Below are positions 30,660 to 39,079 of a stretch of DNA of 64,000 bases, in pieces. Position numbers and translations under genes: made by a program. This stretch comes from CAWCUK01 sp963798775 (lineage in GTDB: Bacteria > Bacteroidota > Ignavibacteria > Ignavibacteriales > Ignavibacteriaceae). The notes under the pieces are model-generated. The model did no database searches. It was given only the letters and a program-made list of their open reading frames with translations, and had not been told where the DNA came from. Positions within the stretch are counted from its first letter, which is position 1, and each line of letters opens with the position of its first letter. The stretch lies in assembly GCA_963798775.1 (NCBI GenBank), contig CAWCUK010000003.1, forward strand, positions 858,595 to 922,594. The letters run 5' to 3'.

Positions 30660-31490
30660 ATGATTATGAATGGTTACAACAATAAAATAAATGAACATTA
30701 CGGCGGGTTTGAGTTGTCTTCAAGAATAGTTGAAAAATTAAAAAAAGCCGGTAAAGATTTAAATAATTTGTCCCGCGATGATCTTTCTTTATTCGATGAG
30801 TTTCATACCGGCGGAATTGAATCAACTAGAGAGCTTGCAAAAATTGCCGGAATAACTGAATATATGAGTATCCTTGATATCGGCAGCGGTATAGGCGGAC
30901 CGGCCAGAACTCTTGCGGCCGAATTTAATTGTTTTGTAATCGGACTAGATTTAACGGAAGAATTTTGCGTTGCCGCCGAAATGTTGACGAAATTTGTAAA
31001 ACTTAATGACAAAGTTTCCTTTAAATGCGGAAATGCTGTTGATATGCCTTTTGAAGAGGAACGCTTCGATTGCGTCTGGTCGCAAAATACTTTAATGAAT
31101 ATTGAAAATAAAGAACAACTATTTCACCAAATTTTTAGGGTTCTAAAACCGGGAGGAATTTTTGTTTTTGAAGCTATGTTCCAAGGAAAAAATGAAGGAA
31201 TTTACTTGCCCACATTTTGGGCATCATCACCCGAGATAAATTTCCTAATAAAGCCTGAGTCTGCTTATCATCTTTTAATTTCAGCCGGTTTTAAAGAGAA
31301 ACTCTGGTTAAATAAATCTGAACAAATTCTTATAAAAGCTAAAGCAAGAAAAAATAATTATTCAAAAAAAACAGACTCTTTGGGAAGGGAAGTCATAGTT
31401 CCCGAAAACACCGCCGCGAAAATTCAAAATTCTATTCGCAACGGCGAAGAAAATAGAGTCGTCCCATACTGCGGAATATTTTCAAAATAA
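30660..31490 (+). CDS. SAM-dependent class I methyltransferase
   Basis: 276 residues. Motif I is ILDIGSGIGGPARTLA, followed by an acidic strand end (VIGLDLTEEF) and the post-I segment FDCVWSQNTLMNIENKEQLF, all typical of UbiE/glycine-sarcosine-type small-molecule methyltransferases. The N-terminus (HYGGFELSSRIVEKL) resembles methyltransferases of the sarcosine/dimethylglycine group, and the betaine transporter genes downstream would fit osmolyte metabolism, but the substrate is not determinable. It is divergent from the acyltransferase with about 160 bp between. In-frame ATGs at 30660 and 30666 are both possible starts. Confidence 0.75.
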   Translation: MIMNGYNNKINEHYGGFELSSRIVEKLKKAGKDLNNLSRDDLSLFDEFHTGGIESTRELAKIAGITEYMSILDIGSGIGGPARTLAAEFNCFVIGLDLTEEFCVAAEMLTKFVKLNDKVSFKCGNAVDMPFEEERFDCVWSQNTLMNIENKEQLFHQIFRVLKPGGIFVFEAMFQGKNEGIYLPTFWASSPEINFLIKPESAYHLLISAGFKEKLWLNKSEQILIKAKARKNNYSKKTDSLGREVIVPENTAAKIQNSIRNGEENRVVPYCGIFSK

Positions 31491-31741
31491 TTCCATAGTT
31501 CTATTAATTCCGAATTACAATACATACATGCCCTTCTCTACCCGGACAAACGGCAAAAAAAAATTTGCTTCTGATTTCTCTATTCTACACCTTATAAATG
31601 TAATTTATCGGGATAAGTTGCAAATTTCATTCTGCTATAAGAATCTGTTTTTCTTTCTTCATTGAATTTCTTCTCCTGTTTTTTACTGAAGCCGCTTACA
31701 CCGATTTGAAAAATTGGATAATATAATTGGGGAGGTTTATT

Positions 31742-32431
31742 ATGAGTAATATTTTATTTAAGGCAGTTATCCCGCTCCTGATTATTATATTTCCCGCTTG
31801 CGATGTTACAATTAATTCTACCGATTCTACCGGCAAGGACAGCTTAACTGAATACGGTTCAGGTAATTTAATTACCCAACAAAGAACAGCGGGGGAGTGT
31901 ACCGGCATAAATATTAAATATGCCGCAAACATAATTCTAACTCAAGATACCATTCAAACTATAAAAGTTGAGGCCGATGATAATATAATTGATGATGTAG
32001 TAACTGAGAAACAAAATGATATTCTGGTGTGCGGTCTGCGGAAAAAAAATTATTCAAATGTTACTATTAATATTTATGTTTCTCTCAAGTTGATAAAGGA
32101 GCTTACCATTGAAGGCGCCGGAAATATCTCCGTTCATTATCCTGTGAATTGTACGGCTATAGAGTGCGCAATAACCGGAGCGGGGAATATTACTTTAACC
32201 GGCAAAGCAGATTCAATGTCATGTAAAGTTGCGGGTGCCGGTAATATTGAAGCTTTCGATTTTAAGGTGAAAAATTGCTCGGCTATACTTACGGGCACAG
32301 GTTATTTGAATATTTTTGTGTCCCAATCTTTATATGCCTCAATTATCGGAATCGGTAATATCACTTATGACGGTAATCCCTCTTCTGTTACTACTTCTAT
32401 TACAGGTATGGGAAATATTACAAAACGATAA
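31742..32431 (+). CDS. Head-GIN (DUF2807) lipoprotein
   Basis: 229 residues from the ATG at 31742, which has a strong GGGGAGG ribosome-binding site (31729-31735); the open frame extends 15 bases further upstream but that would swallow the site. Lipobox-like end of the signal (IIIFPACDV). The rest is a right-handed beta-helix of about 20-residue repeats with recurring GAGNI/GTGYL/GIGNI/GMGNI motifs, the hallmark of the head-GIN/DUF2807 family. These are surface or periplasmic proteins of unknown function, frequent in Bacteroidota. No operon partner is evident. Confidence 0.85.
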   Translation: MSNILFKAVIPLLIIIFPACDVTINSTDSTGKDSLTEYGSGNLITQQRTAGECTGINIKYAANIILTQDTIQTIKVEADDNIIDDVVTEKQNDILVCGLRKKNYSNVTINIYVSLKLIKELTIEGAGNISVHYPVNCTAIECAITGAGNITLTGKADSMSCKVAGAGNIEAFDFKVKNCSAILTGTGYLNIFVSQSLYASIIGIGNITYDGNPSSVTTSITGMGNITKR

Positions 32432-32939
32432 AATTAGCCTCATGGGACCCTGAGCCGGTCGAAGTGTCCTTTTTTATAAGTCTACTTATTTGGGGCCTAA
32501 GATAAAATTTTCTCTTATACACTCTCTTCTTACCACATTAGTGAAAAATATACCAAAAAAAATAGGATGTAAATGATTTTTTAGTTTCAGAGACCGGAAT
32601 TCTATGAAAGAACAGATCTTCTAAATAGCAGAAAATTATTTACAAATAATGAGGCAGGAGGAGTACTAACAAAAATTCTCTAATTAATTAGGCAATATGG
32701 TAGCCTGATCTTACCTTCTGATCAAATTCCGGAAGAAATCTTTGAAGTCAATCCCTACGTGATATCGAATAACAAGATTAATTCAGCAAGTATGAATATT
32801 TATAAAATGTTTTTGCGTTATATAGAGATTTTATAAATTTAGGCGAATTTAGGAGAACTGAATAATTATAAAAATTAAATAGATATAATAGCGGAAGTCA
32901 ATTATTAATTAACATTAAATACTTTTACATAAGATAACA
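32432..32939. other. Long intergenic region: REP-like hairpin and a decayed coding remnant
   Basis: At 32445-32469 lies an imperfect inverted repeat (GGACCCTGAGCC then GGTCGAAGTGTCC) followed by a T run; CTGAG...TCGAAG hairpins recur between genes in many genomes of this group as far as I recall, and it may also end the head-GIN transcript. From about 32585 to 32836 on the plus strand one frame reads as protein-like sequence (FQRPEFYERTDLLNSRKLF, one stop, then LILPSDQIPEEIFEVNPYV) ending in TAA. It has no start and one internal stop, so it looks like a remnant of a lost gene. I do not recognise the family. Confidence 0.35.
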
Positions 32940-32981
32940 ATGAATATAATGGCTAAAAACATTAATAAAAAAGAGGATACT

Positions 32982-34220
32982 ATGCGTTATACTTCTCTGC
33001 ATGCGCCGCGTTCTAAGATTAGAGGTTTGGTATTTATTTGTCTGCTATTCCTATTCCCAAACCATCTATGCGCGAATTCTTTTATTAACCGCAGCCGCTT
33101 AACTTCAAAAGATCAAAAAGAAAAAAAGGAAAAAGATGTACCCCATTTCAAATTTGGGGGAGCGCTCCGGTTTAATTATCGTTTTATGAATTGGAGCAAT
33201 GAAGAATATGCTAGAATAAATAAAGCTCAAGGGGGCGAATTTTTACTCGATACTTATAGAATAAATGTTAACGGTTCTTACAAAAGTTTAAGAATGTCTC
33301 TGGAATACCGGTTTTATTCGGGATATAATATGCTTCATCATGGCTATTTTGCTTATGATTTTGATAAAAATAATGAAATTCAACTCGGAATTACTAAAGC
33401 TCCTTTTGGAATACTTCCATACGCTTCACATAATTGGTTCTTTTCAATAGCTTATTATATAGGTCTGGAAGATAATTACGCTGCGGGATTAAAATATATT
33501 CACAAAAACGGCCCACTAAATATTCAATTCGCTTTTTATAAAAACTCCGGCGGAAATTATATCGGTAATTCAACAAGTAGCTCGCGTTATTCTTATGATA
33601 TTGTTCCTAACGCCGGATCAGATTTGCTTTCTTACAATAGAGAAACTAATCAAATTAATGCGCGGTTGACTTATGCAATAATCCATGGCGAGTTGGGTAA
33701 TACTACTGTTGGGGTTTCGGGTATGTACGGCGGATTGTATAACAGTAAAATTGATAAAATGGGATATCAGTCCGCTTTTGGTCTCCATCTTAATGGAAAA
33801 TATGGCCGGTGGAATTTAATGGCTTTTGTTTATGTAATGAATGACGCGCCTGAATATTCCGCTAATGAAAATAAAAATATAGTAGTAATGGGAGCTTACG
33901 ATTTCCCTTTTGCCGTTGCGAAAAAAGGAATTCTTTATTCAGCCGAAATTGCTTATAAAATACCCGTTAATTGGGGGCCGATTACCGGTTTAACACTTTA
34001 TAATGACTTCAGCATGTTTGATAAAGATCAAAATAATTTCCATACTACTTATCATAATATCACAGGTGTTGCGATTGCTGCGGGTAATCTTTATACCTAT
34101 ATAGATTACGCTAACGGAATAAATAATCCATGGCTCGGTCAATTTAAAGGTTTAGCCCAAGGTGTTAAAAATGCAAAATGGAAAACCCGTTTTAATATAA
34201 ATTTCGGATTTTATTTCTAA
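32982..34220 (+). CDS. Outer-membrane porin-like beta-barrel protein
   Basis: About 412 residues from the ATG at 32982, chosen for its AAGAGG site 7 bases upstream and because the signal peptide (RGLVFICLLFLFPNHLCANS) then begins near the start; an ATG 42 bases earlier is in frame but lacks a site. The mature part is made of amphipathic strands rich in aromatic residues (FKFGGALRFNYRFMNW, LRMSLEYRFYSGYN) and ends in FNINFGFYF, as outer-membrane barrels do. Resembles phosphate-selective (OprO/P)-like porins. Thirty-one bases before the betaine ABC transporter, so it probably provides the outer-membrane entry for that system. Confidence 0.7.
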   Translation: MRYTSLHAPRSKIRGLVFICLLFLFPNHLCANSFINRSRLTSKDQKEKKEKDVPHFKFGGALRFNYRFMNWSNEEYARINKAQGGEFLLDTYRINVNGSYKSLRMSLEYRFYSGYNMLHHGYFAYDFDKNNEIQLGITKAPFGILPYASHNWFFSIAYYIGLEDNYAAGLKYIHKNGPLNIQFAFYKNSGGNYIGNSTSSSRYSYDIVPNAGSDLLSYNRETNQINARLTYAIIHGELGNTTVGVSGMYGGLYNSKIDKMGYQSAFGLHLNGKYGRWNLMAFVYVMNDAPEYSANENKNIVVMGAYDFPFAVAKKGILYSAEIAYKIPVNWGPITGLTLYNDFSMFDKDQNNFHTTYHNITGVAIAAGNLYTYIDYANGINNPWLGQFKGLAQGVKNAKWKTRFNINFGFYF

Positions 34221-34251
34221 GGTGATTTAATATCCGGAGGAGGAATTTTTT

Positions 34252-35532
34252 ATGAGTGTTATTGAGGTAAAGAATTTGTATAAAATTTTCGGGCATAATC
34301 CGGAAAGGGTTTTTCCCCTTCTGGAAAAAGGATTATCAAAAACCGAAATTCTTGAAAAAACCGGCTGTACAATTGGTATCAATAATGCCAATTTTGCAAT
34401 AGAAAAAAAAGAAACATTTGTTATTATGGGACTTTCTGGCAGCGGTAAATCAACTGTTCTTAGATGTCTGAATAAACTTATTACCCCCACAAGAGGTAAC
34501 GTTCTCATTGATGGGGATGATATTATGAAAGCCGATAAAGCTAAACTTCTGCAAATAAGAAGAAATAAAATGTCAATGGTATTTCAGCATTTCGGTTTGT
34601 TCCCGCATCGTACCGTAATAAGTAATGTTGAATATGGACTTGAAATAGCCGGTGTTGATAAAGAAACTAGGCATCGTAAAGCTAAGGAGGCTCTTGAAAC
34701 GGTTGGTTTGAAAGGCTATGAAGTTAGTATGCCCAGTCAGTTAAGCGGCGGTATGCAGCAGCGTGTCGGTTTGGCTAGAGCATTGGCTAATGATCCTGAA
34801 GTACTGCTGATGGATGAAGCTTTTAGTGCTCTCGATCCCCTTATTAGAACTCAAATGCAGGATGAACTAATCGAACTGCAGGCAAAGGTGCATAAAACTA
34901 TTGTGTTCATTACTCACGATCTTGATGAAGCTCTTAAATTGGGGGACCGTATTGCTATTATGAAAGGGGGAGAGGTTGTTCAAATTGGTACTCCTGAAGA
35001 AATATTAACCGATCCTGCTGATGAATATGTTAGTTCTTTTGTTCAAAATGTGGATAGAACGAAGGTAATTAAAGCCGGAGCCATTATGCGCAAACCTCCT
35101 ACTATTATTATTCCTAAAGACGGGCCTAAGGTAGCCGCTAGAAAAATGGAGCAGGTTGGCGTCTCTACAATTTTTGTTACGGACGCCGATCGTAAGTTAA
35201 AAGGAATATTAAGAATTGATGATGTGGTAAAACTCCGGAAAGAAAATAGAAAAGATATTGAGTCTTTCGTTGACGCGAATGTTTCTATGACTTCACCCGA
35301 AACTCCTATTGCCGATCTGTTAGCGATTGCTATCGGAAATAAATATCCGATTACTGTGGTTGATGATAACGGAGTATTAATTGGTATTGTGGATCGCGCT
35401 TCTATTATTGCCGAAGTCGGCGGAGATAGCGACGCGACAACTTTTCTTGTTGACGCGATTAAGGAAGAAAATTATCTAAAAGAGAAAAATGAATTAAAAA
35501 ATAATTCGGATAAGGAGGTGAAAGATAAATGA
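34252..35532 (+). CDS. proV: Glycine betaine/proline ABC transporter ATP-binding protein with CBS domains
   Basis: 426 residues. Walker A GLSGSGKST (residues 60-68), the Q-loop, signature LSGGMQQRVGLARAL, Walker B EVLLMDEAFSALDP, then two CBS domains (about 285-410), which in this family sense ionic strength or nucleotides. The N-terminal KIFGHNPERVFPLLEKG segment is typical of ProV/OpuAA. ATPase subunit of osmoprotectant import at the inner membrane. GGAGGAGG site before the ATG; it overlaps the permease gene by 4 bp. Confidence 0.94.
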   Translation: MSVIEVKNLYKIFGHNPERVFPLLEKGLSKTEILEKTGCTIGINNANFAIEKKETFVIMGLSGSGKSTVLRCLNKLITPTRGNVLIDGDDIMKADKAKLLQIRRNKMSMVFQHFGLFPHRTVISNVEYGLEIAGVDKETRHRKAKEALETVGLKGYEVSMPSQLSGGMQQRVGLARALANDPEVLLMDEAFSALDPLIRTQMQDELIELQAKVHKTIVFITHDLDEALKLGDRIAIMKGGEVVQIGTPEEILTDPADEYVSSFVQNVDRTKVIKAGAIMRKPPTIIIPKDGPKVAARKMEQVGVSTIFVTDADRKLKGILRIDDVVKLRKENRKDIESFVDANVSMTSPETPIADLLAIAIGNKYPITVVDDNGVLIGIVDRASIIAEVGGDSDATTFLVDAIKEENYLKEKNELKNNSDKEVKDK

Positions 35533-36368
35533 TTCATCTGGATATTGGCGGTGTTTTTGAAAACGTAATTAATTGGCTGACTAATAATTTTGAACCTTTC
35601 TTTATGGCAATAAGCGCCGTGGTTACATCTGTTATTAATGCTTTCAGTAATTTATTGCTGTTTCCTCCCGCTTATGTAATGATTATTATCCTTACAGTTA
35701 TTGCGTATCTTTTTGCTAAAAAAGGTGTGGCAATTTTTACCCTGATCGGAATGTTTCTTATCGATAGTATGAGGCTCTGGGTACCCACAATGGATACTTT
35801 GGCCCTGGTTATTACCTCGGGTTTAATCGCTCTGCTTATGGGGGTTCCGCTGGGTATTTGGTCTTCTAAAAAAGATTCGGTTGAAAGAATTTTACGGCCG
35901 ATTTTGGACTTGATGCAGACTATGCCTGCTTTCGTTTATTTAATTCCCGCGGTTTTATTTTTTCAGTTGGGCCAAGTTCCGGGTGTTATCGCTACACTCA
36001 TTTTTGCTACTCCGCCGGCTGTGCGTCTTACAAATCTCGGAATTAGACAAGTTCCTAAAGATATTACCGACGCGGCGAAAGCGTTCGGTTCTACGCCTAA
36101 ACAAATGTTATTCAAGGTAGAACTTCCGACAGCAATTCCTACAATTCTCGCGGGTGTAAATCAAACTATTATGCTCGCGTTATCTATGGTAGTAATTGCC
36201 GCGATGATAGGTGCCGGCGGTTTAGGAGAACAGGTTCTAAAAGGTATTACTCAATTGAAAATCGGCCTTGGTTTTGAAAGCGGTATAGCCGTTGTAATTC
36301 TTGCTATATTTTTAGATCGTATTACTCAAGCTTTGGGTGTTAGTTCAAAAAAAATTAAAAAGAAATAG
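35529..36368 (+). CDS. proW: Glycine betaine/proline ABC transporter permease
   Basis: 279 residues with about 7 membrane helices and the ProW/OpuAB binding-protein-dependent transport motif (MQTMPAFVYLIPAVLFFQLGQVPGVIATLIFATPPAVRLTNLGI, then EAA-like DAAKAFGSTPKQMLFKVELPTAIPTI). Starts inside the last codons of the ATPase gene, so tightly coupled to it. Inner-membrane channel of the osmoprotectant importer. Confidence 0.94.
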   Translation: MIHLDIGGVFENVINWLTNNFEPFFMAISAVVTSVINAFSNLLLFPPAYVMIIILTVIAYLFAKKGVAIFTLIGMFLIDSMRLWVPTMDTLALVITSGLIALLMGVPLGIWSSKKDSVERILRPILDLMQTMPAFVYLIPAVLFFQLGQVPGVIATLIFATPPAVRLTNLGIRQVPKDITDAAKAFGSTPKQMLFKVELPTAIPTILAGVNQTIMLALSMVVIAAMIGAGGLGEQVLKGITQLKIGLGFESGIAVVILAIFLDRITQALGVSSKKIKKK

Positions 36369-36397
36369 TTTATGTTATGATAAATAAGGAGAAAAAT

Positions 36398-37297
36398 ATG
36401 ATTAAAATATTCAGCAAATCTAATTGGATGATAAAATTTTGTATCTTCTTTCTCACTATTGGTGTTTTTTCATTCCAAAGCTGCGGAAAGAATAAGGTAA
36501 ACGAAAAAACAGCACGGCTCGCTTATGTTAATTGGGCGGAAGGGGTGGCTATGACAAATCTTGCTAAAGTTGTACTGGAAGATAAAATGAATTATGAAGT
36601 TCATACCACAATGGCGGATGTCGCCCCTGTATATACTTCAGTCGCTAAAGGTGATTATGACGCGTTTCTGGATGCTTGGCTTCCGACTTTGCATAAAAAT
36701 TATATGGAGAAATACGGAAATAAACTTACCGATTTAGGCCCTATCTTTGTCGGCACGAGAAACGGACTTGTTGTACCCGCTTATGTTGATGCTACAAGTA
36801 TAAATGATCTGAATAAGATTAGTTCTGATCTTGACGGTAAAATTATCGGTATAGATTCCGGCGCCGGAATTATGACCGCTACCGAAAAAGCTATTAATGA
36901 ATATAATCTGAAATTAAAATTGCTTCCCTCTAGTGAAGGCGCTATGCTTGCCTCACTTAAAAACGCTATTGATCATAAACGTCCGATTGTTGTTACCGCG
37001 TGGAGGCCGCACTGGATGTTCTCTCGCTTTAATCTGAAATTTCTTGACGATCCTAAAGATGTTTTCGGGAAGCAAGGCCATATTGATTGTATTGTTCGTA
37101 AAAACCTTCCGCAGGAAAATCCTCAGCTTTCAACATTTCTGAAGAATTTTAAACTGGATAATGAGCAGCTGAGCGATTTAATGGCTAAAATAAAAGAAGC
37201 TGAAGATAATAATCAAAAACCCGAAACAGCCGCCCGCCAATGGATGAAATCTCATGAAGATTTAATAAATAACTGGATTCCGCGGGAAAATAAATAA
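36398..37297 (+). CDS. proX: Glycine betaine/proline ABC transporter substrate-binding lipoprotein
   Basis: 299 residues from the ATG at 36398, which has AAGGAG six bases upstream; an earlier ATG at 36377 is in frame but weaker. Lipobox VFSFQSCGK. OpuAC family: RLAYVNWAEGVAMTNLAKVVLED, then GDYDAFLDAWLPTLHKNYM, and the ligand-site region VVTAWRPHWMF with the aromatic residues that form the betaine cage. Captures glycine betaine or a similar osmolyte in the periplasm and passes it to the permease. Ends the operon; a hairpin terminator follows. Confidence 0.93.
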   Translation: MIKIFSKSNWMIKFCIFFLTIGVFSFQSCGKNKVNEKTARLAYVNWAEGVAMTNLAKVVLEDKMNYEVHTTMADVAPVYTSVAKGDYDAFLDAWLPTLHKNYMEKYGNKLTDLGPIFVGTRNGLVVPAYVDATSINDLNKISSDLDGKIIGIDSGAGIMTATEKAINEYNLKLKLLPSSEGAMLASLKNAIDHKRPIVVTAWRPHWMFSRFNLKFLDDPKDVFGKQGHIDCIVRKNLPQENPQLSTFLKNFKLDNEQLSDLMAKIKEAEDNNQKPETAARQWMKSHEDLINNWIPRENK

Positions 37298-37309
37298 AAT
37301 TTTTTATTT

Positions 37310-37337
37310 AAACCGAGCATAACCAGGCTTCGGTTTT
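37310..37337 (+). terminator. Hairpin terminator after the betaine transporter
   Basis: AAACCGAGC pairs with GCTTCGGTTTT with a one-base bulge and a loop of about 8, followed after TATA by TTTTTTG. It lies 12 bp after the stop. Confidence 0.7.
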
Positions 37338-37639
37338 ATATATTTTTTGTTTTTTAAGTTAAAGATAAACGGGGAAGAGCCCTATAAGCCTTCCTCACTT
37401 CAGCTTTCATCGCGTCATTTTGTTATGCTGGTTTAAGTTTCAGCATCCTCCGAACGTCCCGACAGCTATAACATATTCCCTCACTCCCTTGCATTCGCAC
37501 ACTTTCTTCCTATTAACTTCTCACTCACTTGAATCACTGCATCACCACTTTTCATCTGTCATTTCTCATTGTCCTCAGTAGTCACAACTTTCTAAAATTT
37601 TGCTGGTTAAATTTTCCGCGTAAAAGTAAAAGAGTCCAA
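37338..37639. other. Pyrimidine-rich intergenic region
   Basis: About 300 bases before the FNT channel gene. On the plus strand it is strongly C/T-rich (for example CTTCCTCACTTCAGCTTTC and CTCACTCCCTTGCATTCGCAC), which differs from the AT-rich spacers elsewhere in the window. An open frame crosses it but the residues look non-coding. No RNA gene or clear promoter was recognised. Confidence 0.3.
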
Positions 37640-38491
37640 ATGTCGCCGGTAAAAAAAAATAAAAAACAAGAAAATGAACAGAAACCTCAGAAAAGCCAGC
37701 AGCAAATTCTTAAACACACAGAAGAAGCTGCCCTTACACAATTGGAAAGAAACAGAAATGGATTAATCCTCTCCGGTTTGTCCGCCGGACTCGATATTGG
37801 CTTTTCGGTTTTGCTTATGGGGGTGGTTCTTTCTCTTTTCAAAAATATTTTTCCTCAGCCTGTTGTCGATTTTATCGTCGGTAATATGTACCCGATAGGA
37901 TTCATCTTCGTTATACTTGGTCGCTCCGAACTTTTTACGGAACATACCGCTTTGGCTATGCTGCCTGTTCTTCAAAGATTGGCGGGACTAAAGAAACTTT
38001 TCCGGCTCTGGGTTTATGTATATGTTAGTAATATTGTCGGCGGAATTATTTTCGCTTTTATTCTTGCTTATTTTGCCGGTATCCCGCATACTATTGAAGG
38101 CTGGGCACTTCATGATTTAGCCGAAAAACTGACAAATGTTACCTGGCAGCAGTCTTTGCTTAGCTCAATTCTGGCCGGCTGGTTAATGGGACTTTTAGCA
38201 TGGCTTATTGCCGCCTCCAGGGATACAATTAGCCAGCTTTTCATTATTTGGTTAATTACTGCCGCTATTGGTATTTCCGGTCTTCATCATTGTATCGTCG
38301 GTAATGTTGAGGTATTTTCCGGTTTTCTTATGAGTCAGTTTTCTTTTAAAGAATATTTAACATTTATGGGGTTTGCAACTTTGGGTAATATAATTGGAGG
38401 TGTTATTTTTGTGGCAGTGCTAAAATTTAGTCATACAGCTTTCAGTGGGGAAGAAAAAGAAATTGATCTAACAGGGCCGGCGGATGAATGA
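37640..38491 (+). CDS. Formate/nitrite transporter (FNT) family channel
   Basis: 283 residues from ATG 37640; the frame is open back to 37529 but the extra 37 residues are cysteine/phenylalanine-rich and non-family. After a charged N-terminal stretch (KKNKKQENEQKPQKSQQQ) come six helices of the FNT fold: GLILSGLSAGLDIGFSVLLMG, LGRSELFTEHTALAMLPVL, NIVGGIIFAFILAYFAG, SILAGWLMGLLAWLIAAS, GISGLHHCIVGNVEVFSG (with the conserved channel His) and LGNIIGGVIFVAVLK. Closest to the YfdC-like branch, with a long charged N-terminus. Inner-membrane passage of small monovalent anions; actual substrate unknown. Confidence 0.85.
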   Translation: MSPVKKNKKQENEQKPQKSQQQILKHTEEAALTQLERNRNGLILSGLSAGLDIGFSVLLMGVVLSLFKNIFPQPVVDFIVGNMYPIGFIFVILGRSELFTEHTALAMLPVLQRLAGLKKLFRLWVYVYVSNIVGGIIFAFILAYFAGIPHTIEGWALHDLAEKLTNVTWQQSLLSSILAGWLMGLLAWLIAASRDTISQLFIIWLITAAIGISGLHHCIVGNVEVFSGFLMSQFSFKEYLTFMGFATLGNIIGGVIFVAVLKFSHTAFSGEEKEIDLTGPADE

Positions 38492-38540
38492 TGATTATTT
38501 TTGAATAATCTGCTGCCGAAAAATTCAATTATGTAGCCTT

Positions 38541-38702
38541 TTATTTAAGAAAGTTTTCTAACTCCGGAAATATTTCCCTTGCACTAGAATTCACCGCCGT
38601 AGCCGATAATTTTCCATCCTTGCCGATTAAATTCTGAATAAGATCATAATCCTTACGTTTAATCGCGGTTAATACTAATATTTTAATTCTATAATATTTC
38701 GA
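38541..38702 (-). pseudogene. 3' remnant of an unidentified gene
   Basis: On the minus strand a 53-codon open frame, with no start codon, reads as ordinary protein from about 38685 to its TAA at 38541-38543: LVLTAIKRKDYDLIQNL, then GKDGKLSATAVNSSAREIF, ending ELENFLK. A stop (TAA at 38703-38705) lies inside the orphan CRISPR-like repeat, so the coding sequence is cut off at that repeat. I do not recognise the family. Its codon use (GCG, TCG, ACG, GGC) resembles the real genes around it rather than random AT-rich DNA. Confidence 0.5.
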
Positions 38703-38709
38703 TTAAAAC
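38680..38709 (-). repeat. Orphan CRISPR-like repeat unit
   Basis: This 30-mer matches the repeat of the array at 58476 at 28 of 30 positions. It differs only at position 5 (C to T) and position 18 (G to T), counted on the plus strand, and lies in the same orientation as the array repeats. It stands alone: no second copy lies within several hundred bases on either side. A 28/30 match by chance is not credible, so it is a relic of an array end, a stray insertion, or a piece recruited for another use. It is strand-marked by the likely crRNA sense (minus). Confidence 0.85.
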
Positions 38710-39009
38710 AAATTACTTTTACAGAATAAAAAGCTGTTTTCCCTCAATTATATTTTTTTACATTTATCATTTCAAATATGATTTCTCTGAATGGCTCCGA
38801 GACTGATACTTGTTTTACTTTTCTTTGGTATTCGGACGCTGCTTGTTTTTCAAAGGTGTCTTCGATTCCGGGTTACCTTGCCAAAATCACCTAATTTAGT
38901 AGAGTTTGTGCCTAACTCTAGACCACTTTTATACTGACATTTCTATTCAGTCATGTTCGTAAATTTTTTTTCTGCTGCTAAAGAAAAAATTTTTATAGAA
39001 TTATTTTCT

Positions 39010-39061
39010 TGACAATAAAAAAAAATAAAGCTATGTTGATGTTGCACAAACGATTGTGCAG
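39010..39061 (+). promoter_or_regulatory. Promoter and LacI-type operator for the ribosyl-locus regulator
   Basis: A sigma-70-like promoter: TTGACA at 39010-39015, 17-base spacer, TATGTT at 39033-39038. Immediately downstream, over the expected start of transcription, lies TGCACAAACGATTGTGCA (39044-39061), an 18-bp palindrome around a central CG with 8 of 9 arms matching, the form typical of LacI-family operators. The regulator's ATG follows at 39080, so it probably represses itself. I did not find a second copy upstream of the TonB receptor. Confidence 0.65.
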
Positions 39062-39079
39062 AAGTAATATTCTTATTAT

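Larger units (their letters stand above)
38492..39009. other. Intergenic region with an orphan CRISPR-like repeat and a gene remnant
   Basis: The stretch between the FNT gene and the LacI-gene promoter holds no intact gene. It carries a minus-strand coding remnant (38541-38702) and, overlapping the remnant's 5' side, a single copy of a sequence nearly identical to the array repeat found 20 kb downstream (38680-38709). Both are listed separately. The remainder (38710-39009) shows nothing recognisable. Confidence 0.6.

Noticed and set aside
31620..31660. Second degenerate CRISPR repeat (ATTTCATTCTGCTATAAG)
   Set aside because: The match covers only part of the repeat with several gaps, and the CGATTAAAAC half is missing; expected by chance in AT-rich DNA.
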